Below are positions 56,222-64,000 of a stretch of 64,000 bases of DNA, one piece after another. The stretch is from G963668435 sp963668435 (lineage in GTDB: Bacteria; Latescibacterota; Latescibacteria; Latescibacterales; Latescibacteraceae), in the NCBI GenBank assembly GCA_963668435.2, contig CAXXSC010000008.1, positions 682,001-746,000 of the forward strand, in the 5' to 3' direction. Below the pieces are notes generated by a model, which saw only the letters and a list, made by a program, of their open reading frames with translations, had not been told where the DNA came from and did not search any database. Numbering within the stretch: the stretch's first letter is position 1; the number at the start of each line of letters is the position of its first letter. A program made the position numbers and the translations under genes.

Positions 56222-59200
56222 ATGATTAGATATAAACGACTGTTATTATTTACCTTTATACTAACCCTCTGTTTTGTCTCTGCAATTCATGCCGAGCCTG
56301 TCGACACCGACACGGCATTCAGAGCGGCTGAAACATATCTTTACCAGACCACTCCGGAAGGCGCTCAAAAAAAATGCCAGCAACAACGTGATCTCGCAGG
56401 TGAAAGCAATCACCTCCCCGGAGGACACCCCTCTCGCCTGGGTTGCAGAGCTCGAAAGCGGCGGATTCGTGATTCTTTCCGGCGACACCGATGTCGAACC
56501 GGTGCTTGGATATTCGCCGTCGGGCCGATTCTCCTTTGAGGACACGCCCGGCAATATCCTGCTCTCGCTTGTCAAAAGCGACATGCAGGCCCGTCTTGCG
56601 TCACTCCCTGTCATTGCCCAAAAAAGCCCGGCACATGCGCAGTCGAACAATGCCGCGTGGGAACGTTTTCTCTCAGGCGATATAACAGTAAAAAAATCCG
56701 CCGAAAACGAGGCTGTCTTGGGGACCGCTGCTGACAACGGACTGGCACCAGTACAGCCCGTACAATGACCTTTGCCCCCTGGATCCCCAGTATATGGAGA
56801 GATGCGTCTCGGGATGTGTTGCAACCGCCTATTCGCAGATACTGAATTACTGGAAATTCCCGAAACAGATGACATTCGATGAATCGGATGCGTACGAAAA
56901 GGACGATATCAAGATACCGGCTGATTCAGACGAGCTCGATTTCCCCTCATTCGAGGAGCTGAACGACGCCCTTGCTGATATCGAATATGATGGCGACGAA
57001 ACCGAAATAGCCTATCTGACATTTGCTGTTGGTATCAAATGTGAAATGAGATACTCAAAAGATATTTCGGGTGCGCCGGTTCACGCGAACACGTTCCGGG
57101 AAATGGGATTTGAATCAGCGGCAATGGGCGGAAGTTGGGATAAGTTTCGCCAGCAGACGATCGACGATATCAAACAGGGGTTCCCCGTTGCAGTCGGCAT
57201 TACCAGCACGCAATACGGTGAACTAATGCACGAGGTGGTATTCGACGGTTACAATGAGAATGAGGACCTTTTCCATGTCAATATGGGTCAAGGGGAACAC
57301 AACAATATCTGGTATGATTGTCCGCCGATTTACTCACAAACGAATTATGATATTTTTGACTCGATCATATACAACATATATCCGCCGGGGACCGGGCACG
57401 GCAACTATTACGGGGCGGGTCTTGTCCTCCTCCGAGCAACCGCTGGCCAACGCATTGTAGAGACCACTCCCGGCCATTATATGGCTGTCAGCGGCGACGA
57501 CGGCGTTTTCAGCATCGATGTTACAGTCGACGGTGAATACACGCTGCAGGCCAGCAGGGCAGATCACATCGCGTCAGGATCAGGCGCTGTCACCGTATCG
57601 CAGGGCACGGAAACAAGCGCCGGTGATATAACGCTTGAACCGGCCATCTCCCCCACTGTTGTTCACTACCGGTTTGACGGGGACGGCTCCGACGAAAGCG
57701 ATAACGGGTTCGACGCGACTGTCAATACCGAGGAAACCGAATGGGCCGATGGTCTCCACGATGGGGCGCTTTCGGTAACTGACCGCAGTTTGGTCGTCGA
57801 AGTTCCCGGCGCGGGAGCATCGTATCCGGTTTCGGCGACTGGACAATAGAAATATTGGAACAACGGCAGGAAACGTTACTAAATCAGGTGATACTCTATC
57901 ATTCCTCCTGTCAGATCACGACATATGATCATCAGATTCATTTCATCATATCCGACGGTGTTCGGCATCAGGAATTAGCGGTTGACTTCCCGATCGGCAT
58001 AGAGGAGTGGTGCCATGTCGCGGCGGTGTACACGTACATGGAAAGCATGGAATTATATGTAAACGGGAATCTGCTCGGAAAAGCAGCCACAAGCATTGTT
58101 CCAGAGGCCGCGGCTCATGAAAACGCCCATATCTGCGGATCCCGTTGGGACAGTGTGATAGTGGACGAATTCAGGATAAGCGCGGCGGCGCTAACGCCCG
58201 AAGAGTTTATCGGATCGCCCGCCACCGGAACAATCGCAGGCATTGTGACCGACAGCGAAACAGGTGCGGCGGTAGTGGGCGCAAACGTCTCTATTCTGAA
58301 CGGCAACTATTCGGCTGTAACCGACGAAAATGGCGCGTATATACTGCCCCAGGTCTCCAATATTACAGAGTACACTCTCACAGCCTTGATAGACGGGTAC
58401 AAAAAATACCGACAGGGCGGAATAAAGGTTGTCGGCGGCGAAACGACAAGCATTGATGTCGCGCTTGTGCAAGGCGGCGATTTCGAGAGGATTTCGGTCA
58501 CCGATGTGCCGGACGACAATGGTAAACAGGTGTATGTCTCATGGTACGCCCATGTATATGACACTGTGGCTGCCGGTGACAGCGCAATCACTAAGTATTC
58601 GGTCTGGCGCGAAGTTGACCGGCGCCTGCTGAAACCGACCAGTACGGAAGTGTATGACTGGGAAAAAATAATGGAAATTCCGGCCGAAAAGCTCGAACAA
58701 TACCAAGTGATATCACCCATAATCTATGATTATTCAGAAGAACTCTATGGCATGTTTGAACTGGAATTCATGATCAAGGCGCACAGCTCTGATCCCCAGA
58801 TAGTTTACGAGTCAGAGGCAGTTAAAGGGCACTCGATCGACAATACCGATCCCGGGCCGGTCACCAACATCAACGCGACCTGGCAAGATAACACTATCGA
58901 GCTGACATGGTCCCCGAGCCCTGCCGAAGATATCTTTATTTATGAGTTGTACAAAGTCAGCGATGCGGATGTCGAAATCGTCGACTTCAGCTATCTGTTT
59001 GGTACGACAACAGAGACCTTCTATGTCGATACCGATCCCACACCCGGCGCAGTCTACAAAATCGCTGTTATTGACGATGGCGGCAACAGGGTCATCACAA
59101 CCTATGAACTCCCGTCTACGAATGTTGAAGAATCACCGGAAGAGTTCTCGGTCAGCGCGGCCTATCCGAACCCGTTCAACTCATCGATGACCATCCGATA

Positions 59201-59417
59201 TGTGCTCCCGAACGAGTGCCGGACGAAAATAACGGTCTACGATATCACGGGCAGGGAAATCGCCGTGCTGTCTGACAATGTTCAGGGCCCGGGTATCCAT
59301 TACGCGGTCTGGGACGGCAGGGACAGGAACGGTGTTATCACAGCCAGCGGAATGTATCTCTACAAAGTCACCGCCGGTATCAATTCGCAGAACGGTAAAG
59401 CGCTGTACATTCGCTGA
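56222..59417 (+). pseudogene. Secreted C10 cysteine protease paralogue with LamG and sorting domains, five frameshifts, copy 2
   Basis: The gene parallels copy 1 in domain order. The protease has Cys in RCVSGCVATAYSQILNYW and His in GELMHEVVFDGYNE. Downstream are a regulatory repeat (57400-57650), LamG-like domain (57660-58200), a second repeat (GIVTDSETGAAVVGANVSIL), a fibronectin-like stretch and the sorting module. Apparent shifts: A8 run 56367-56374 (extra A), TT 56718 (extra T), AA 57403 (extra A), 57457 (G missing) and GG 57828 (G missing). Repair yields about 1,064 residues and a net one-base excess, as observed. The last 290 bases are about 97% identical to copy 1 although upstream parts are much more diverged. 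Confidence 0.8.
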
Positions 59418-59475
59418 TCACGGCGAAACTCGGCAATGCTCCCCCCGGAGCAAACTCCTAAGTATTCTCTTGATT

Positions 59476-59512
59476 AAAAAGGAGCGGGCCTTATATGGCC
59501 TGCTCCTTTTTT
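59476..59512. terminator. Terminator between C10 copy 2 and the sulfatase gene
   Basis: AAAAAGGAGC plus GGCC pairs with GGCC plus GCTCCTTTTTT around TTATAT. It is closely related in sequence to the terminator after copy 1, so it was duplicated with the gene, and may also serve the convergent sulfatase. Confidence 0.85.
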
Positions 59513-59579
59513 ATCAGAAAACACATGTGCGAATGCCAGCGGCGAAAAATCTGACAGCGGCTTCAATTTTTTGCTGCCC

Positions 59580-61023
59580 TCACTGCCCTTTCAGCGAGGC
59601 CTCACGGCTCTTGCACTCCGCCCTCATTCTCCTGAGAACACTCTGGTAAGCATCGTCTTTAGCGAAATTCTCAAGCTCATCCGGGTCCTTTTCGAGATCG
59701 TGGAGGAACTCATAGGGAGGGTTCTGCTCGTAGTAATTGGCGTAGACATAGCGACCCTCGTGAATGCCCGCGTATTTTGGCAGTTTCTCGTGCTCCATAC
59801 GGTGCTCGCAGAAGAAACTCCGCCGCCACGGCTTCTTGTTCACGTCGTCAAGGACAGCGCGGAGGTTCGAGCCCTGGTAGCCCGACGGTTGCGAAATGCC
59901 CGCGAAACCGAGGATTGTCGCCGGAATATCGATATTCAGCGCCATATTGCCGCTGGTTGTGCCCCGTTTGCGCTTGGGTGCGCGTGGGTCTGAGATGATC
60001 AGCGGCACACGGAGCGATTCCTCGTAATGGCTCCACTTGCCTGCGAAACCGCGGTCGCCCATGTAGTAGCCGTTGTCAGCGGAGTAAATGATCACCGTGT
60101 TGTCAGCGAATCCCATCTCTTTGACAGCGGCGAGCACTCGTTTCATCACGTTGTCATAGCCGCTGATCATGCGGTAATAGGCGCGCATGTTGATCTGGTA
60201 TTTCTCGGGCGTGTCCCATCGCCAGAACCAGCGTTCACGGTTCAGCGAGTTCTTGAGAAAGTCGGGCTGGCTCTCGAAAATCGCGGGATCGTCAAGCTCC
60301 GGTTCCGGCATCTCCATTCCCTCGTAAAGGTCCTCGACCGCTTTCGGGTAGGGATAGTGCCCCTCGTTGCCCGGCGTCTTGTTGGCATCGACCGCGTGGA
60401 CAGAGTTGAAACTCAGGGAGAGGCAGAACGGCTTGTCATCGTTCTGAGCGCGGATGAACTCGACCGCCTGATCACCCTTGATCTCCGCGGAATGACGGCG
60501 GCTCCCGTCGGGCTGTTCGACGAAAAAACGGCGCGTTCCTGCCCGCGGGTTTGAAATAGTCGAACATCTCTTCGACCATGCTCTCCTGATCGTCGAGGAT
60601 CACGCCGAATTTACCGACGAAACCGGTGCTGTAGCCCGCCTGTTTCAGAAGGCTGGGGTATGAATCCCTGACGAATTCCTTTTTGATCGGCGGCTTTCCG
60701 AACGTGTAGTTGTGACTGCATTCATGAAGGCCGGTGAAGATGGAGGCCCTGCTCGCCGCGCAGATCGAGGTCGTCACGAACATGTTGGTGAACCTGACGC
60801 CGTTCTTTGCCAGGCTGTCGACCGTAGGCGTTTTCACGAACGGATGGCCTGCGCAGCCGATAGTGTCGTTGCGCTGGTCGTCGATAAGGAAGAACACGAT
60901 GTTGGGCTTTTTGCCGGAGTTTGCGCTGACAGCGGCCTGCGCCCCGGACAGGCCGCTCAGCCCTCCGAGCCCCAGTGCGCCGAGGCCGAGCCCTGTTGTC
61001 TGCATGAATTCACGTCGTCGCAT
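59580..61023 (-). CDS. Tat-exported sulfatase (frameshifted)
   Basis: The N-terminus MRRREFMQTTGLGLGALGLG is a Tat signal. The sulfatase fold starts KPNIVFFLIDDQRNDTIGCA with metal Asp residues, and the modified cysteine is Cys88 in SICAASRASIFTG, the site turned into formylglycine in type I sulfatases. The frame breaks at A6 60523-60528 (one base extra) after RNAPFF and continues to 59580 with DNTVIIYSADNGYYMGDRGF, KWSHYEESLRVPLIISDPR and EFLHDLEKDPDELENFAKDD. Repaired length is about 480 residues. It would remove sulfate esters from glycans, working with the rhamnosidase encoded upstream on the same strand. The only FGE-like protein in the window looks inactive, so the activator is elsewhere. 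Confidence 0.87.
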
Positions 61024-61081
61024 GATAGCCTTTCGTCACGGTGAGCGTTATTGTCATGATACAAAATGATCCACAATCCCA

Positions 61082-61179
61082 CCTGAACTCACCCCTCGAT
61101 CCCCTCTCTTCAAAAGAGAGGGGAAGCGCCCACAATCGTCTATTTTGTAGAGCACTTACATGCGCGGGGTGAGTTCAGG
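61082..61179. repeat. 98-base nested inverted-repeat element
   Basis: CCTGAACTCACCCC (61082-61095) and its exact reverse complement (61166-61179) bracket a second perfect 10-base hairpin, CCCCTCTCTT/AAGAGAGGGG (61101-61123). It sits in the gap between the rhamnosidase and the sulfatase. It resembles a short non-autonomous palindromic intergenic repeat; mobility is unproved. Confidence 0.6.
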
Positions 61180-61305
61180 ACGGTGCAGGAATATCCTTAT
61201 TTCTGACGCCTTATTATTCATCACTGATTGATTAAAAGCCTATTCAACTTTGTCAACAGCCTGAAGTGCCCTCGCCACCTTCCGTTTTCAGCGGACAACT
61301 CCCCC

Positions 61306-63999
61306 TTACTCCTTGATGGTGAACACGTATTTCCCGGCAGCGAGCCTGAGCACATGGCTGTCCGCTCCGCCCTGTTCGGTGACATACGGGTTTTCGGAAA
61401 GAGCTTTGCCGCTTTCGAGCACCTCCGAGCCATTGAGATAGAGTGTCGCCGTGCTGTTGGGCGGAATGGTCACCGCGTACTCGACCGAGCCGCCGGATTT
61501 TTTCCAGGACGAGACGATCTCACCTGCGGGACCCTCGTGCGAGCACTCGAAATGGTCGAGGCCCTCGACAAAATTGGGCCTCAGGATAACATTCGCGAAA
61601 CCGGGCGCGGATTCGTCGGGGAATATGCCGCCGAGCCCCTTGTAATACCATGCGCCGATCTCGCCGAACATGATGTGGTTCAGCGAGGTGACATCGATCT
61701 TCCAGTTCTCGTAGAGAGTCGTGGCGCCGTTGACAATCCACCAGCCCCAGGAGGGGTAATCCTCCTGAGAGGCGACTTTCCAGGCGAGGTCGGCGTAACC
61801 GTTGTCACTCAGCGCGTTCAGGATCGTCTTGGTGCCCAGAAGGCCGACATCGAGATGGCAGTTATCGGCCGTGACACGCTCGGCGAGCTTGTCGGCGACA
61901 AGCTGGCGTGACTCCTCGGGCACGACACCCCAGTGAAGCGCGGCGGAAAGCTCGGTCTGGAATCCGCTGCCGTAGATGCCTTTAGCACTGTCAAAATACT
62001 TGGCATTGACAGCGTCTTTGATCCTCCCCGCCATCTCGCTGTAGGTCCGGTAATCGTCCTCTTTGCCGAGGAGTTTGGCCGTTTTGGCGAGAATGGTGGC
62101 ATCGACATAGAAATAGAGTGACGAGGTGAACTCCATCGGGGTGACCGACTTGACCGGCACCCAGTCGCCAAGGCCCCAGTTGCAGATGTAGTCGGGGCTT
62201 GCCTCGGCGAGACAGTCCACATAGCGCTTGATATTGTCATAGCAGGTTTCGAGAAGTGTCGAATCACCGTAGAAGAGATAGACGTTCCACGGGATGATGG
62301 CGATCGTACTGGTCCAGTCGGGGCCGTTCGCCCAGTGGAATCCCCAGTCGCTGGTGGGAATGATCGCGGGCAGGATGCCGTTGGGCAGCTGCGCGTCCTG
62401 ATGGTCCGCCAGCCATTTCTCGTAGACTGTGATGCTGTCGAAATTGTAGAGGCCGGTTTCGACCGCGATGTGGGCGTCGCCGGTCCAGCCGTTCTTCTCG
62501 CGCTGGGGACAGTCGGTCGGATAGGCGAAAAGGTTGGAGAGATAGGCGTTGTTAGTGGCCCACCAGATCTTGTTCAGGGTCTCGCTGGAGCTCTCGACAT
62601 GGCCGACCGGCGGGACATCGCTGTGCATGAAATAGGCGGTGAGACTGTCCTTGTCAAGCTCGACCGGCCTGCTGCTGGTGACCTCGACATAGCGGAAACC
62701 TTTGTAGTTGAAACGGGGCATGAAAGTCTCGACACCCTCACCTTTCAGCGTGTAGATATCCTCCTGGAACGGGTCGCTGTCGTCGGTGGGACGGTAGTGG
62801 ACGATGATCTCGGAGATGTCCACATCGCCTTTCTTGTCGATCATCTCGGTGTGCTTGACATGGATGACCGTGCCCTTTTTGCCAGTAACACTGAGCTGCG
62901 AAACACCGGAGATGTTGCGGCCGAGGTCAAAGACATATTTTTTGCCGCTCGCCTTGCGGACGGAGACCGGCTTGACCTCCTCCACGTGGCGGATGGGCTG
63001 TAAGACCTGTGCGACGATGTTCGTCGAGGGCGTGCTGATCACGGTGCTGTCTTTCCACTCGGAATCGTCGAAACCGGGCTCGTCCCAGCCGTCCATCTCA
63101 AGACGGGCGTCGTAATGCTCGCCGGTGTAAATGCTGTTAAAGACAATCGGGCCGGTGGAGGTCTTCCAGTTACGGTCTGTGGAAATTATCTCCTCACTGC
63201 CGTCCGTATAGGTAATCCTGAGGTCGAGACAGAGTTTGGGGCGGGCTCGCCACGGGGCCTCGTGGAAATACCAGACCGCGGTTGACTGGTGATTGTACCA
63301 GCCGTTGCCGAGGATCACGCCGATCGCGTTCTCCTTCGCCAGCATATCGGTGACATCATAGGTGACATAAAGGGTGCGGCGGTCGAAATGGGTGTAGGAC
63401 GGGTCGAGTATATGGTCGCCGACACGTTTGCCGTTGATGGAGAGCTCGTAGAGGCCGCCGACAGCGATGTATGCGCGGGCGCTCTCGACCTCTTTCGACA
63501 GATCGAACTCATGCCTGAAATAGGGTGCGGGCTTGAGATTGATGTCGCGTGTATCGGTGATCCATGTGCCGTGCCAGTTGAAATAGCCCATCATGCCGGT
63601 CTCGAAACTGGCGATGGTGGAAAACGGCCCCTTGGCACCATCCTTGTCCCAGGCACGAACAGCCCAGTAGTAGGTGGTGAACGGCTCCAGCGCCTTGCCT
63701 GCGTACTTGACGAGCATCGCGCTGTCCATGACCTTACCGCTGTTCCACATGTCGCCGCCCTCGACAAGTGAAGCGGGGTCCTTGCCCACGACAATCTCAT
63801 ACGCGGTCTGGGCGGCGCCCGGACGCTTGTCATCGATACACCATGTCAGGCGCGGCGTGGGCGTATCGAGCCCGATGGGACCGTCCATGTGCTCGCATTT
63901 CAACTGTACGGGACGGCATTCCTCGGTCGTGGTCTCCCCGCAGGAAACGAAGAGCACGGCAAGTAAGAGAACAATGGGAAGCAGACAGAGCCTTTTCAT
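61306..63999 (-). CDS. Alpha-L-rhamnosidase, GH78 family, lipoprotein
   Basis: 897 residues, complete, starting at the very edge of the window; its promoter lies outside. The lipoprotein signal ends in LAVLFVSCGE. Domain order follows GH78: an N-terminal fibronectin-like domain (RPVQLKCEHMDGPIGLDTPT, TTYYWAVRAWD), the carbohydrate-binding sandwich (YIAVGGLYELSINGKRVGDH, GVILGNGWYNHQST), then the (alpha/alpha)6 barrel with FAYPTDCPQREKNGWTGDAH, the block with the general-acid Glu, and GAWYYKGLGGIFPDESAPGF with the general-base Glu region just before it, followed by the C-terminal sandwich. It releases rhamnose from glycans, probably in the periplasm or at the surface. The sulfatase downstream on the same strand suggests a rhamnose-rich sulfated polymer such as ulvan-like material; that is inference. 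Confidence 0.93.
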   Translation of the reverse strand: MKRLCLLPIVLLLAVLFVSCGETTTEECRPVQLKCEHMDGPIGLDTPTPRLTWCIDDKRPGAAQTAYEIVVGKDPASLVEGGDMWNSGKVMDSAMLVKYAGKALEPFTTYYWAVRAWDKDGAKGPFSTIASFETGMMGYFNWHGTWITDTRDINLKPAPYFRHEFDLSKEVESARAYIAVGGLYELSINGKRVGDHILDPSYTHFDRRTLYVTYDVTDMLAKENAIGVILGNGWYNHQSTAVWYFHEAPWRARPKLCLDLRITYTDGSEEIISTDRNWKTSTGPIVFNSIYTGEHYDARLEMDGWDEPGFDDSEWKDSTVISTPSTNIVAQVLQPIRHVEEVKPVSVRKASGKKYVFDLGRNISGVSQLSVTGKKGTVIHVKHTEMIDKKGDVDISEIIVHYRPTDDSDPFQEDIYTLKGEGVETFMPRFNYKGFRYVEVTSSRPVELDKDSLTAYFMHSDVPPVGHVESSSETLNKIWWATNNAYLSNLFAYPTDCPQREKNGWTGDAHIAVETGLYNFDSITVYEKWLADHQDAQLPNGILPAIIPTSDWGFHWANGPDWTSTIAIIPWNVYLFYGDSTLLETCYDNIKRYVDCLAEASPDYICNWGLGDWVPVKSVTPMEFTSSLYFYVDATILAKTAKLLGKEDDYRTYSEMAGRIKDAVNAKYFDSAKGIYGSGFQTELSAALHWGVVPEESRQLVADKLAERVTADNCHLDVGLLGTKTILNALSDNGYADLAWKVASQEDYPSWGWWIVNGATTLYENWKIDVTSLNHIMFGEIGAWYYKGLGGIFPDESAPGFANVILRPNFVEGLDHFECSHEGPAGEIVSSWKKSGGSVEYAVTIPPNSTATLYLNGSEVLESGKALSENPYVTEQGGADSHVLRLAAGKYVFTIKE

Positions 64000-64000
64000 T

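Overview
The window reads as a chromosomal piece of an uncultured member of the Fibrobacteres-Chlorobi-Bacteroidetes (FCB) superphylum. A Latescibacteria-like lineage is my best guess. Several secreted proteins end in the C-terminal sorting/FlgD-like Ig module with a YPNPFN-type motif that is typical of these phyla. Many cell-surface glycan enzymes and Tat-exported ThuA-like proteins are present, and coding sequence is moderately GC-rich with good Shine-Dalgarno sites. The assignment is inference; no 16S rRNA lies in the window.

Layout: 1-3.7 kb, a large secreted CotH-kinase protein that continues past the left edge (minus). 4.5-9.4 kb, a BlaI-type repressor, a BlaR1-like M56 membrane protease fused to an extracytoplasmic beta-propeller and sorting domain, and a secreted propeller protein under a matching promoter motif. 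9.7-25.8 kb, a glycan-processing island: NodB-GH3 fusion, GH5 lipoprotein, two tandem TolC-type proteins, a PL8 lyase, three Tat-exported ThuA-like proteins, a secreted bicupin, an SUMF1-domain lipoprotein, and a 53-residue microprotein with a candidate sigma-54 promoter and upstream palindrome. 26-29.7 kb, a diguanylate cyclase, then a detached atpDC pair. 29.8-49.3 kb (minus), a biosynthetic superoperon in transcription order ilvD-ilvB-ilvN-ilvC-(42-aa ORF)-leuA-leuC-leuD-leuB-cimA-alaC-argJ-aspartate aminotransferase-hisG-hisD-hisC-hisB. 49.9-52.4 kb, gcvH, efp, a family 2 glycosyltransferase and tRNA-Leu(CAA). 52.7-59.4 kb, two paralogous C10 (streptopain-type) protease loci with C-terminal sorting modules, each broken by five single-base shifts. 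59.6-64 kb, a Tat-exported sulfatase and a GH78 alpha-L-rhamnosidase lipoprotein (minus).

How it works together: the superoperon makes valine, leucine, isoleucine (through citramalate), part of histidine and part of arginine. It contains no ilvE or ilvA, but has two class-I aminotransferases. The flanking regions look like a surface glycan-scavenging lifestyle (rhamnosidase, sulfatase, PL8, GH5, GH3), with secreted proteases and a BlaI/M56 sensor that may watch the cell exterior through a propeller.

Caution: at least 15 apparent single-base frameshifts occur, mostly in short homopolymers. Ten of them lie in the C10 pair, against one in the 20-kb biosynthetic block. They may be sequencing errors or real decay; the whole-locus coordinates given for those genes assume the reading frame is repaired.
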